Assembly (NCBI GenBank): GCA_905250125.1
Contig: CAJNOL010000013.1
Span: 186,001 to 250,000, forward strand
Direction of reading: 5' to 3'
Origin: Rotaria sordida
Lineage: Eukaryota; Rotifera; Eurotatoria; Philodinida; Philodinidae
Length of the DNA stretch: 64,000 nt
The position numbers and the translations under genes are program-made. Below are positions 26,401-38,886 of the stretch, one piece after another; the stretch's first letter is position 1; the number at the start of each line of letters is the position of its first letter. Below the pieces are notes generated by a model. The model searched no databases. It worked only from the letters and a program-made list of their open reading frames with translations, and was not told where the DNA came from.

Positions 26401-27933
26401 TTTACAGTAGATTGACTACCTTTATACGAGAATAATGTGAAAAACTTTGCTCAAGTGAAATTTTTGTCATTAGACAGTGAAATACAAAATTTACAAGGTT
26501 ACAAAGAAAATTTTCTTTCTCTCAGAAATGTCGCCCTTTTCAGGAAGAACTTGCATATGCTTCTTCGAGAAAATAACAAAAATCAAGAGTTACTTTCGAA
26601 ATTTTGTTTATAACTTGGAAAATTCATAAGGCGTACTAGAGATAGCTTCAGATCAAGCTCTTCTCCTTCAAAAAAAGTCAATTTTCGTCAAAAACATGAA
26701 AATTAAGATAAATGCTTGGTAAGATAGTCCGAGGTCTGACATGATTTTTTTTTTATTTGGTACCTCATTTTTTTTTTCAAAGATTCTCATCATTTTCTGC
26801 TTGAAGAATATATTTTGTTTCAAATAAAGCGGAAAATCTTTTTCAATTTTTCTTTGTTTATGTATTATTCATTGTGCATTCCCGAGTTCTCGAAAGAGCT
26901 TTATTGTAGCTAATGGCTTCTTTTTTATTTGAAAGAGTATGTTAAGATGCAGGGGATGACTGAGTTCCTTCTTTGAATTAAGTCTTGTTACTATTATAAT
27001 ATACGAGTACCTTTATAATAAGAGCGCCTTTTTTTTGAGACATTAAACTTTTCATCCTTGAAAGAGTAAGAATTAGAAAAAATGAGCTCTGTCATGGCCT
27101 GGATTTCAAACAAAAAAGAACTAAGTCTATAGAATAATCGCCTACAGAGAATTTTAGGTTGCTAAATGAGCTATTTTTTATCTTTGTTTGTGGAATATCT
27201 CGTGAAACCGTTATTCTGTAGAGCTGAAAATTTCACCATAGCCTTTTCACTACAGCTCCAATATATCCTGAAAATTTCATGTGATGTGAATTTACCTGAT
27301 CTAAGATCGATCTTTGAGGGGTGGCAGGATCTCAAATCAAGTCTAAGTATTTTACTTTAAATCATATGCAATTCAACTACCACATTCTCAATCGAAAAAA
27401 TTTTTAGAATTTCGATGGATTGCTTCATAAATATTACTGTTAATAATAAATGAGTATAAAATATGTTAATAGATTTGAAAATGAAAATATTTATGTCATA
27501 ATAATTTTGATTGTTTCTCTCAGTAATATATCATGCTTGTCATTAACTAACGACTGACCTATAAGAAATGACTGTACTTTATATTTGATATTTTAATCTC
27601 TAAATACGTTTTTATAAAAAATAAATAGCGCGTACTACATGATACATCATGAAAAACTTTACAATCTACAAAGTAAAACTTATTTTTAATTATCTATTTT
27701 TTTTTTGTTTTCAAAATAAACAAAATTCTGTGCGATCAATTTTCAGCGTTGTGAACATAAGCATTTTCTGATAAATGGTCAATTCACATTTTTTTTATCT
27801 CATCAATCACGAACAAAGGCGTATAAACTAAGATACTAAGTATATAAAAAGAATTATGGTATGGTTAGGTACATCTAAAAATGATCTTACGTCTCCCATT
27901 ATAACGAGTGTTCTAGAAACAATAGGCCTCTCT
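23493..27933. other. Non-coding AT-rich interval
   Basis: No gene recognised. A small perfect-looking hairpin occurs at 25632-25668 (GAAAGTTCATCTT / AAGATGGACTTTC). At 27215-27270, phrases such as CTGTAGAGCTGAAAATTTCA resemble text found within other foldbacks, suggesting older decayed copies. Confidence 0.5.
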
Positions 27934-28818
27934 CTGTATTTTAATAATATCTCTTTTAATATCTGTTGCTTTAAGTTTTATATTCTTTTAAAGATTCGTC
28001 TTTTAAATTTCCAACAAAATGGTGTGTTTCTTATTAATGTAAATGACATCCGTAATTTTACAAGACATGCGTCAAACAAACAGTCAAACATGAACAATTT
28101 TATAAAACAATTTTTTTATTAAATTATTTTGATCGCGTGATACAGTTTTTGTGTGACAGTTTGTTTTGAACATAATTGATAAAATCTATAAATTCGTCTC
28201 AAATTACATAGTTCGACGTATTCAAATGTAAACTATTTGGCGATCGATGGTTCTTGACGATGAAAGAGGGAAAGTTATCTTCGTACCACTGTTGAGTGAA
28301 TTGGTAGATGTGAAGCTTCGCACTACTGTCTGCTAAAATGTTCGGTATATTCTGAAAATCCTATTTCTATATTTTAGTAGTACTGAAACAATATTCTGAA
28401 CGTCAGAACGGATATTTTACCAGAGAGTAGTGCGAAGCTTCACATCCACCAACTCATACGGCAGTAGTGCCTAATCAACTCCACCTCTCTCGTCGTCAAG
28501 AATCATCAATTGTCAAATAATCTACATATAAATACGTCGGATTAACTATGCAATTTGAGACGAATTTATAGTTGTCATCAATTATGTTGAAAGAAATTCT
28601 CATACAAAAAAACTGTATGATGTAATCATAATAATTTAATAAAAGTTTGTTTTACAAAATTGTTCACGTTAGAATGTTTGTTTGACGCATGTCTTGTAAA
28701 ATTACAAATGTCATTTACCTTAATAAGAATTATACCGTTTTGTAGAGAATTAAAAGACGAATCTTAAAAAAAAAAGCCTAAAACAATAGATATTAAAAGA
28801 GATATGATTAAAATACAG
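27934..28818. repeat. Foldback element, 885 bp, arms about 420 bp
   Basis: Outer pair CTGTATTTTAATAATATC with GATATGATTAAAATACAG. Inner pairs include TTACAAGACATGCGTCAAAC with GTTTGACGCATGTCTTGTAA, and GTGAAGCTTCGCACTACT with AGTAGTGCGAAGCTTCAC beside a small loop near 28,370. The right arm carries TTATACCGTTTTGTAGAG (28731-28748). Confidence 0.93.
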
Positions 28819-28849
28819 TAAAATCCATTCTTCCTGGAACATCCATTAT

Positions 28850-29236
28850 TTAAATCTGGTAAAACATTATCATACGAAAATTATGTTGAAATCGTTCTTT
28901 CACAAATATAATTCAACGGCAAACGCCTACTAGACAATAATTTTACCTGTCAACAAGACAACACCATGCCGCACACACATTAGAAATCATTAGCATGGTA
29001 TGAAGAAATTTTGATGCACTTTACAAACAATCACAGATAGTCACCAAATAGGCCTGATCTCAATGGTCTTCATTCATACGTGTAGGATGCTATTAACCAA
29101 ATAATATGCAATGGCATAAAGTTAGAAACTATGATCCATTAACTGGTGAAACAAGGAAAAAAGAAATTCATCGTGTACCAATAAATGTTATCATTCGCAG
29201 CATTGAAAATTACATGCACAGAATTTTTGCTTATTT
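28850..29236 (+). pseudogene. Decayed Tc1/mariner-like transposase fragment
   Basis: Conserved catalytic-core blocks are readable on the plus strand. QQDNTMPHTH (28951-28980) matches the second-Asp motif of Tc1/mariner transposases (QQD.AP.HT). SPNRPDLN (29041-29064), in the same frame, matches the third-Asp motif, with both flanking Trp codons mutated to TAG. After a frame change, VPINVIIRSIENYMHR (about 29176-29223) resembles the C-terminal helix. Upstream, ENYVEIVLSQI..NGKRLL fits the linker before the second motif. At least four stops or shifts are present. The N-terminal third is not visible; the fragment begins just after the right end of the 27,934-28,818 foldback. The family is a different branch from the mariner copy at 58.5 kb, judged by its QQDN versus HDNAR motif. 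Confidence 0.72.
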
Positions 29237-29239
29237 TTG

Positions 29240-31638
29240 AAACAAAGAGCATCCAATGCTTTGTAGATTATAGAGATTTTCACGCTGCATTTTGTGATAC
29301 ATTCTATTTTATGGAATTCACATATATTTTCGAAGAAAATAATGAGTGTAAGTTTAAATCAAGGTTTTTGCCGTTTCCCCTTCACAAGGTCTTAGCAATC
29401 GGAACTGGGAGGAGGAACGTCAAAGATCATTGGATATGTCTTCCAAGCGACTGAAAACAACACGTCAGAAACAACAGTGTTTAGATTACTCTGGAACTTT
29501 CTAAAATCTTCCAAAACATTTTATGAATCTAAGATTTCTACTGTAGATTCTAACTAATCTGGATATCGCGGATTTTGATATTTAATGCATTGAAAGAATC
29601 TTTTTGTAGATGGATATTATTGATCTCGAAGAGTCAGAATAGAACGAATATAGAAAAGTATGAACTAATTGAATTCTAAGTTTAGACAAAACTCGACACT
29701 AGATGTCAAAGTTCATTAAAAGAAAGGATGGTGTGCTCGAAAGTTTATTGAACGAATAAATCAATATGTATAGCAGGCTAATATAGTGGTTGAACCAACG
29801 AAATGAAGAATAAAATAATATTTATCGCTTCCTATGGCATGGATCGTATATATTATCATTAGGAGAAAAGAAGCTATGTATTGAAGATATATCTGGCAAT
29901 AGAAATAAGTGTTTTCAGTACAACAATGTTAGAATAGTAATTCTAAATACAAGAATTCTCGAAATGACAAAATTTCAGAGCGCACATATCAGTTATAAAA
30001 AATGTTATAATTTTGATTTATTCATTCATTTGGTATTATTTTTTAAATAAATTATTTTAACACTCTAGCAATAAAGTCTTAAGTTATAACAGTCAGCACC
30101 TATGAGTTCCACATTTTGATTTCTCCTGGTGCTATACTAACAATTGTTTTAAAATAAAACGTATTTAGAGATTAAAATATGAAATGCAAAGTGTGACCAT
30201 TTTTAAGAGTCATCTGTTACATTAGTAGTTTCTATATAAAGATCAAATGATTATTTTTTTAGAACGTTCTGATTATCAGTAAAATGAGAAAAAGCATTTT
30301 AAGACGACATCAACTTGTTTGATAAAGTGTGATAGTTAATCATGGTGAATATTTTGAAATTAATAATAATCATTATCATATTTATTCTTATTACTAGTCT
30401 TATTTTAGTATATTTATATGTACTAATATTTGTTGTCATTTTCAAATGAAATAGTGCCATTTAAAGCAAGAAAAAAAACTTTGATAGAGAGAATTGTTTT
30501 TCTAATATTCAATTTTGACTACAGGCAATTAAAATGAAATAACAACTTGACAAGATTGTATCCCGTTTTATTGAACACAATTCATATGTGAAACTAAGTT
30601 GAAAGAGAAAATAATAAATCCATCTGATTTGAAATTACTTTTTATTTCTTTTTTTTTGTAAGTTTGAATAGCACTTCCCCGTTTGTTTTTGACGATGAAA
30701 CTGAGTCTCAGTTAATTATATGAAATGAAAATATTAGAGACATGGTGGAATCAATGACGCCATGGGATGTAAATGAACGTTACATTTCAAAATTATTAAT
30801 TTCAAAATATTTCTTTATATCATTGTTATCACACTTAAAATCTAGTTATGGAATTCTGATTTCCTTATTTTGAATATTCTAGCTGTGCAGACGATTTCCA
30901 TCAGATTGATTCTACTATTCTAGGTAGCCAAACAGCTATGGTTAAAAAAAGAAGACATTATGATTCACTAATGTTGACATATTAGATCTGAAAATGCAAA
31001 TTATTAACGTCTATAATTACGTCCAATGGTTAATTATCTATGTTCCAATCCTTTGTGTGTTCTATGCAGTTTTGCAGAGATTATATAATTACAATGAAAT
31101 TTTCAATTGAAGAAATATTCATAATAATTTATTGATGGTTTAATAGAAGACAATGTAACAAGTAAAAGTGAGTATATCATAGATGTAAATTTCAGAGTAT
31201 TAAAATTTTTATTTCTTGAAAAAAATAATAAATGAATAGTTCCATCATCTGTTAATGGAAGAATTTTTTTTATTATTTCCTGTTATAACTTTAAAAGTAA
31301 TAAAAATATAAAAGAAAAAGATCAAGTAAGCATTCAAGGTTTTTCTTTAGAGGACAATCAAATTTTTCTATCTACTTTCGAGGAAACATTTTTTGTTTAT
31401 GATAAGAATTCCAGAGTTTGTTTTTGTTCATCTTTATTGATATTTATTTAGTATTCTTGCAAACATAAAAAAAGAAAATACATGATAAACAAAGAGAGAA
31501 TAATTGAATTCCTTTGTAAAAGTAAGTTTATATTTTAATTTGAAAATTCAGTCAATAACTGTCACAATATTTTACTCGTGACCGATGTTCTTATGAAAAT
31601 TGATAACACAGTGAGTGAAAACGAAATTCACAAGGATC
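29240..31638. other. Non-coding AT-rich interval
   Basis: Nothing supported as a gene. The open frame 29185-29454 overlaps the tail of the dead transposase and has no recognisable domain. Confidence 0.5.
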
Positions 31639-32800
31639 AACTCATATTTTCAAATTTGAGCTTGAAATTTTGTCTGTATAAAGACCTCAAATGGATTTGC
31701 TAGTATAAAAAGTTTTCAGGGTGTTTTAAACAAAGTCTCTCACCGAGATACAAAGCTTTCAAAGGATACATGCTAATGTATGTCTCAGAACAAATGAACC
31801 TCTCAATATTTTATCAATATCATCGTCAATGTCCATGACTTCGACTTGAGTTTTTTAGTCAAAAGATTCCTCGTTCAATTCCGTACAAATGCATAGGAAA
31901 CATTTCAGCGTAAAAAATCAACAGTCAAACTTTCCGAACTAAAGATACGCATATTAACATATTTCACAATATGATTTCGTCATTTTTCATCGTCTTAGCT
32001 GTTGAATGTCCAACATACAAACAAACATAATTGTCCATTTAGAACCTCTTGAAGAGATCTTTCTGAATATTAAATCATATTTCATTTGCAAACTTCAATT
32101 GGTGTGCAATCAGATATTTTCCTATACAAACATTTCGAAGACTTTAGTAAAAAAAAAAACATGTTACTTTGAAAAACTTCTGTATCTATGTGTTATACTA
32201 ACTTTTTGTGTTCACATTTTGTCATTGTTTTCGAAAACAAATGGTTTGTTTGTCAAGTCTAGTTCGGATGAGAATATGAATTTCAGTAATTTCACTGCAT
32301 TCTGTATGAAATTTCGTCATGTCTGTATCGTTGCATTTTTTCTTAGACAACTGTGACTAAAGATGAAGAGAAAGAGTATACATAAAAACATAGGAAAAAT
32401 GAGACAAATGTGACTAGACGTATATCTAGTCTGAGAGGAAATAGGACTAGCTGTTAAAAGCAAATGCTGTTATAAAATCCATTATTTTGGTACTGTGCAT
32501 TCGTCAGCACAGGATGTTTGGCTGTTAGTTTTTATACTGTAATATTTTATATGGTTTTGTAGAGAATTGAACAAAGAGTCTTTTAATAAAAATTTCGAAT
32601 TGAACTTATGATTATTGACGATGATATTGATAAAATACTGAGTTTCATTTCTTCTGCAACATCAATTAGGATGTATTCTTTGAAAGCATCGTATCTCGAT
32701 GAGAGATTTAGTACAAAAACCTTGACACTTTTTATGCCAACTAGTCTTGTGTAGCTCATTATGTGGACAAAATTTCAAGTAAAAATATGAAAAACTCGAT
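31639..32800. repeat. Foldback element, about 1.16 kb, diverged arms
   Basis: Pairs include CTTGAAATTTTGTCTG (31671) with GGACAAAATTTCAAG (to 32779), CTCACCGAGATACAAAGCTT (31739) with ATCTCGATGAGAG, and ATTTTATCAATATCATCGTC (31810) with GACGATGATATTGATAAAAT (32619-32638). Arms are roughly three quarters identical by eye. An open frame at 32006-32356 inside it is not recognisable as a gene. Confidence 0.88.
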
Positions 32801-34669
32801 AAATCTCCAGAGACAAGCTATCGGCACGAACTCTTTCTTGGATATTTATAGTTCATTAACCCTTTCGGGACTGGTGACGTTTTAAAACATCATTGGAATT
32901 TCACGTGATCTGACGAGTAGGAATTCGAATTTTTTTCGCGTCCCTTCGAAGTAAACGTTGCGACTGCTTCAGGACGATGAAGTGTTTCAAAAACATGTGA
33001 GGCTCAAGTCTTTTAAGTCTATACATTGCATTGATTATGGGCCTAATTCAGATGAGGCTAACTCTAATATTACTCAGTCTAAATGAGGCTCAAGTTTTTC
33101 AAATCTACTCGTTTCGTCGCTTATAATCACAATATATAAATAAACATATTAGAAATTTGAATCTTTGCTCTGAAATAATATTCTTCTGACAGAATGAAGC
33201 TAAACCTTCATGCGAATAAGTATCAAATTCATAATTTAGGTGTGGCTAAGCCTCTACATTCCGCTGCTTCTAGGCTGCGTTTTTTACACGCTCGTGTTAT
33301 GATCCACATCTTCTTTAGAAGCGATCACAATGATTTTTCTTCATTATCTATATGATTATATGAATGAACTTACATTCATCTTCTTTTTTCTTATTGTCAT
33401 TGCTCAAAATAAGCCGGTCCTGAAAGTATTAATAATCCTAACATTCGTATAACTTGTTCAATAGAAGATGATGACATTTTACACCGAACGGATAAAAATA
33501 ATAGTGATCTTTTTCTTTAGTTTGTTACCTTTGCATGAGATTTGTTCATATCAATATTTCATTGTTAAATATGACATTTTTACTTGAACTATTCAATGTG
33601 AACAATGAGAGAGACATTTTGATGTCGAATTTTATCCATGAAATCATAATAAAAAGAAATATACGAACTATTTTTTGATTGGATACTTATTTGAGAAAAA
33701 AATCTTATTGAAATTCTATTCAAAATGAATCAAAATCGAATTGTTTCAATTTAATCATTTGTTCAGATGAGCATTTCTGAAAGACTGAACAATAATAGAA
33801 AGATTTTATTGTCTGAATCTTTTTCAGCAATTTTCGATGAATGCCATTCATGTTACCTTTTACCGCAAAATACATTGAAGTCCATTTCTAAATCATTTCA
33901 CATATTATTCAAAGTTGATTTTCATCAATAAAATGTTCTATACCATAAAAGAACTCCATTATGAAGGTTTTTCTTGAGTCCGCTCATTATCAGTTGAGAA
34001 AAGTTTCACTTTTCATATAAATAATTCATTTTAGAAATAATGATTTAATTCTATTTAGATAAGTGTTTATTTTATGTTGATTTATCTTGAAAAATTTTTC
34101 ATTATTATTATTATTATTATAGATTGATTAAATTATCGAATTAAGTTCTTCTTTTATCTAATCAGAGAATAAAGAATTAAAGAAAAAGAGATCTATAAAA
34201 ACCGTTATGATATCGAACAAAGGAAGAACTTCATTTATGAGGAAAAAGCAAATCCTCAATTCTAGAATGAGTTTATCAGAGTATACGGAAACTCGTCTCA
34301 ATTTATCTAACTCCATCAAAGGCCATTAAAAAACAGTGAAGTTCAACAAACTACAGTAATAGATACCCAATTCATAATGAGCTCAAATCAACAGAAGTAA
34401 GGCAGATTCTATTGGTTGTCGAAATTCTCTGAAATTGTGCACTCTGATTTTGACCTTGTTCATTAATTTCTTTGGATCGAAGTAGTTGTTGCGGTCTTTG
34501 AAATTCAATAAGATTGTCGTTTCTCTCATTCGATTAATTTCTATTAAAAAATTGGTAAAGAGAAATATTTGATAAAAGTTATTTGAAGGAAAAAATATGT
34601 ATATATTGATGATATAATACTACGACAGACAAAAGCAGCGAACATAATGTAAAGTATAAATAAAGTTTT
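32801..34669. other. Non-coding interval
   Basis: No gene recognised. At 33000-33115 a unit ATGAGGCTCAAGT-TTT-AA-TCTA appears twice with a partial third copy. An (ATT)n run lies at 34100-34120. Confidence 0.5.
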
Positions 34670-35115
34670 CTAATCAACAGTTTTATATCTAAGGTCAAGA
34701 TTAGGTTTCTGCATTTCATAACTGAAACCAATTGTTGGTGTCATTTTAACTATTTCATTTAAAACACATTCAACAAATTGTGGTGGTGTTGATGCACCAC
34801 CAATATCTGGAGTTTTTATTTTATGTTCTTGAATTGTATTTATAACAGCTTTTTTTTATAGTTGAACAATGTTGTTCCAATCTAAAAAGATTTTCTTTAT
34901 TATATTAAATAAAAATATTTTATTATTTACCCTAAATATTTGAGCATATTTGCAGCAGCAAAACGAACTCCAGATGGATTTGCAATATTTTTTCCAGCAA
35001 TTCCTACACCTTTATTTCTTGTACCTTGTTCAAAAATGGCATAATGATCTCCATAATTGGAACCAGCAACAAACCTGATCCACCAACAAGACCAGCACAT
35101 ACATTCGATACAAAT
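34670..35115 (-). pseudogene. Truncated IDH3 (NAD isocitrate dehydrogenase, gamma/beta-like) pseudogene
   Basis: C-terminal part of a mitochondrial NAD-dependent isocitrate dehydrogenase subunit. Two exons are visible, 34931-35115 and 34670-34881, separated by a 49-bp intron with GT..AG ends, so this is not a processed copy. Recognisable blocks are SNVCAGLVGG, NYGDHYAIFE, AGKNIANPSG and TPDIGGASTP; the TPDIGG form points to the gamma-type regulatory subunit. Two reading-frame breaks occur: one base missing after the GGSGL codons (near 35075), and an eight-T run at about 34850 (plus strand), one base longer than needed. Homology stops exactly where the large palindrome begins (35116); I see no upstream IDH3 exon on the far side of the palindrome. 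With truncation plus two frameshifts this is most likely dead, though the homopolymer break could be an assembly error. Confidence 0.85.
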
Positions 35116-36539
35116 GACCCCGCCGGATAAGAGTCAAAATCTGCCACCCTACAGAATTTAATCGAACTTATATATTCTGAAAGACCATTTTTTGACGCAC
35201 ATTTCCGCCTATTTTCTTTTGCCAAAAGGTCTAATTAGAGGCTGGCAAGAAATAGTTTTTTGAATGCTCCTAATATTCATTAAACTATCTTATATCACAC
35301 TTCGGTCCATTACCAAAACATTTCGTTTTTCGTTTTTAAAATTTTGCTTCGAAGTTTATTGAATAGTGCCAATAGATTCGCCAAAATGTGCTCTACAAAA
35401 TGGTATAAATTTATCAATTTTAAATTATTCTTGCTAAGAGTCATCAGACATATATATATATAAGATAATAGAGGAAAATTCACGATTATATGAGTATTTT
35501 CACAATATTTACTTCAAGTTTCATGTTGATTTTTCTATTAACATCCATTATGACAAAAATGGGATTATTATAGAAAAACTTCCTCGTGATTTGCTCTACA
35601 AAATGGTATAATTTTAACTAAAAAATAAATAGTCCCAAAATAGAATATTCGATGATTACATTTAAACATGGCCATTATTTTATATGTATACCAATACTTC
35701 TTTTAAATCAATATTAGATTTTATTTTAGTTATTCTAGTTCATATCCTAGAATTGATATTAGATTTATATTTAATAAGTAAAATGATGTTCATTAGGACT
35801 CTGTGCAGTAATTCTATATATGTNNNNNNNNNNACATATATAGAATTACTGCACAGAGTCCTAATGAACATCATTTTACTTATTAAATATAAATCTAATA
35901 TCAATTCTAGGATATGAACTAGAATAACTAAAATAAAATCTAATATTGATTTAAAAGAAGTATTGGTATACATATAAAATAATGGCCATGTTTAAATGTA
36001 ATCATCGAATATTCTATTTTGGGACTATTTATTTTTTAGTTAAAATTATACCATTTTGTAGAGCAAATCACGAGGAAGTTTTTCTATAATAATCCCATTT
36101 TTGTCATAATGGATGTTAATAGAAAAATCAACATAAAACTTGAAGTAAATATTGTGAAAATACTCATATAATCGTGAATTTTCTTCTATTATCTTATATA
36201 TATATGTCTGATGACTCTTAGCAAGAATAATTTAAAATTGATAAATTTATACCATTTTGTAGAGCACATTTTGGCGAATCTATTGGCACTATTCAATAAA
36301 CTTCGAAGCAAAATTTTAAAAACGAAAAACGAAATGTTTTGGTAATGGACCGAAGTGTGATATAAGATAGTTTAATGAATATTAGGAGCATTCAAAAAAC
36401 TATTTCTTGCCAGCCTCTAATTAGACCTTTTGGCAAAAGAAAATAGGCGGAAATGTGCGTCAAAAAATGGTCTTTCAGAATATATAAGTTCGATTAAATT
36501 CTGTAGGGTGGCAGATTTTGACTCTTATCCGGCGGGGTC
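35116..36539. repeat. Near-perfect 1.4-kb palindrome with ten Ns at the centre
   Basis: Left arm 35116-35823 and right arm 35834-36539 are reverse complements with only a few differences seen (for example near 35480 and 35523 against their partners) and a two-base length difference. Outer ends are GACCCCGCCGGATAAG and CTTATCCGGCGGGGTC. The ten Ns at 35824-35833 mark an assembly join exactly at the symmetry axis. The left boundary cuts the IDH3 pseudogene. CTCTACAAAATGGTATAA occurs twice in each arm. It could be a young foldback element or partly a scaffolding product. Confidence 0.95.
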
Positions 36540-37897
36540 CTTTATTCAAAATAAACATTAATCTATTTCATCAAAAAAAAAAAAGACTTCATCCCTTCTT
36601 TCTTGTTACGTAATCTTTTCACAATACAAGACTATCTTCTTAAATAAATATTAATATCAACTATTTCTTTTGTTAATCTCTGTTTATCACATATTAATGT
36701 GTACTGCCTTTCATTCTCTTATACTTCTTGAATAAAACATATGAGTCAATAATTTTTTTTCTCTGTCTAGATACTATACATAAAAAAGTATTAATTAATT
36801 AATCGTTTTCTCTCATTTTCATTTGATCTACTAGTTGATATGGATGATTCATCGTATGATTTCTATAACAAATCCACGAATGCACTTTTTCATGTTGTTT
36901 TATAACCGAGTTAATTGAAAAAGATTTTTTCATAGACAATTTACGCTTAACGTATAACATGGTTATATCTTATATTCGTCTTAATCATCTTTGTTTTCTC
37001 TATTCTGTTAGTATCATTAAGTAGTGTTATCTACTTGAGGGATAATTATAATCCTGTATCACAATTAATTAGCAGAGTATTATTTATTAATATTTTGTAC
37101 AAATATTATTAAGGTCTATCTGATCTTGAAAATATATAAATCTTGATCAACTACGTAGTTATAATAAAAATATTCACACAGTGCAGTCAGTAAACCCATT
37201 GATGATACACTGTAATTTGACAAATGAAGTGTGGAATCCATACAACTCGTCGAGTTTTATCTGTCACCATTAATTTTGTTAAAATCAATTTAGAAGCGAA
37301 TCATGTCAGAATTGACACTAATCTGACAAATATTTGAATCGTGACTTAAGATATCCTACAAATGAAAAGAATGATTAATATATTTAAGTGTTTGAGAAAA
37401 GAAGAGTTCATGATAAACTGACAAATAATCAATAGAATTTTTTAATGATTGCAATGGTTTATTAAAAAATTGGTCAGGAAGTTTGTTTTCTCCTTGTCTT
37501 GAAAAACAAAAAAAAACAATATTGACAGAAAAATGCCTTGATACATTTCCAAATATTTCTCTAGCAATGAATGTTCATACATTAGTAATTTATATTCATT
37601 TTGTTTTGACTTTTGAAATAATATCATATGATCATGGAATTTCTAGTCTAATTCAATCGTTGATTTAGTAATAAAAACCTTGCATAGTTAGTTTATTTGA
37701 ACAGTATAATTCAGTATCATCATCATCATGGCCGTGTACATTCATTATTAGTCATGTTACAATTTTGATTCATAGAAGATATACATGGGTTACAAAATAG
37801 AATACAATAATCATAATCAAATATATATAATTTATATATACATTTGACAATAATTATTACAGACAAAGAGCGAAAGCAAATACTTGGTTCATAGTAA

Positions 37898-38121
37898 TTG
37901 ATTGACACAAATATTTATTCAAAGAGATATATAGTAAAAGAACGGTCTTCAAATGTTCAAAGAACAACAATCTTGCAACTTAATTATGGAAATTTTTTTC
38001 GGGAAGGAGAGAAGAATCGATTTCTCAATTCTTTCCATAAGTCAGCATCTTCCTCAAAAGACACACTATCAATTGTATCTATTAACCGAACAAAAGATTG
38101 TCTAATTCCTATAAAAAACAG
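37898..38121 (+). other. Possible exon, weak
   Basis: An open frame (with VQRTTILQLNYGNFFREGEK and SFHKSASSSKDTLSIV) ends at a good donor, GTAAGTAAC (38120). A strong acceptor TTTCCTGCAG lies at 38990, followed by a short frame ending in TTGA. The join does not clearly continue one frame and no homology is recognised, so this is only a candidate. Confidence 0.15.
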
Positions 38122-38802
38122 TAAGTAACATGACATAATTTGGCTTATCTTAATACATAATCATAATGACTAGGTTTTAGTAATCAAACAAAAAACGAGT
38201 TTGAATATTAATTGCTTTCAATGTATTTTCATCATTAATTGTTCTTATAGGTCGAATATGTAGCAACATAAAAATATCAAACAGTTTTAGCTTCAAAGAA
38301 TTCCAACTTTCGTCATTCAATTAGTTTTCTCAAATAAGTTACTAACAATAGAATTGATAAAGCACATAAGAAAACTATTCATGTCAGATACATTTATAAG
38401 TCATGACTTCTTGCCTGGATTCTTCATCATTTATATACACTTCATTCATCAAGTAACCCTTGTTTTTAGTTTTTAGCAATGACAATATTAAAATAGTAGT
38501 TTTATTTGTTCTTATTAGATAACTAAAATTCAATTTTATACGATTAATACTGTCATTTTTTTTATATGTAGAATTTTCTTTCGAAAATGATTTGATTATT
38601 ATCGTAATTATGAAACCTAATAAAATTTTTCATGTTTTTTTTCTTTAAGAAAATTTGACATGTATTATCAATCAAAGAAATAAAAATATTCTTTAAATAT
38701 CTAAATCAAATGTTTCTTTCAAAATTTTCATATTTATTAATTTTTTCTCTAGAATAGTAAATGCCATTATATGACATTGAACAGTTCAATCTTTATTGTG
38801 AC

Positions 38803-38886
38803 ATAAAGGGTGTTCATTAAATTTTGACTCACTGAGTCAATAAATTTATTGATTAAGTGAGTCAAAATGTAGTGAACACTCTTTAT
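38803..38886. repeat. Short 84-bp hairpin, MITE-like
   Basis: ATAAAGGGTGTTCA...TTTTGACTCACT on the left pairs with AGTGAGTCAAAATG..AGTGAACACTCTTTAT on the right around a short AT loop. Size and strong ends suggest a miniature inverted-repeat element. Confidence 0.85.

Noticed and set aside
32006-32356. 116-codon frame in the 31.6-kb foldback
   Set aside because: No motif, no splice support, and it lies across the loop of an inverted repeat; kept only as a note.
35684-35973. Two identical 77-residue frames on opposite strands
   Set aside because: Both are mirror products of the palindrome and span the ten Ns; not genes.
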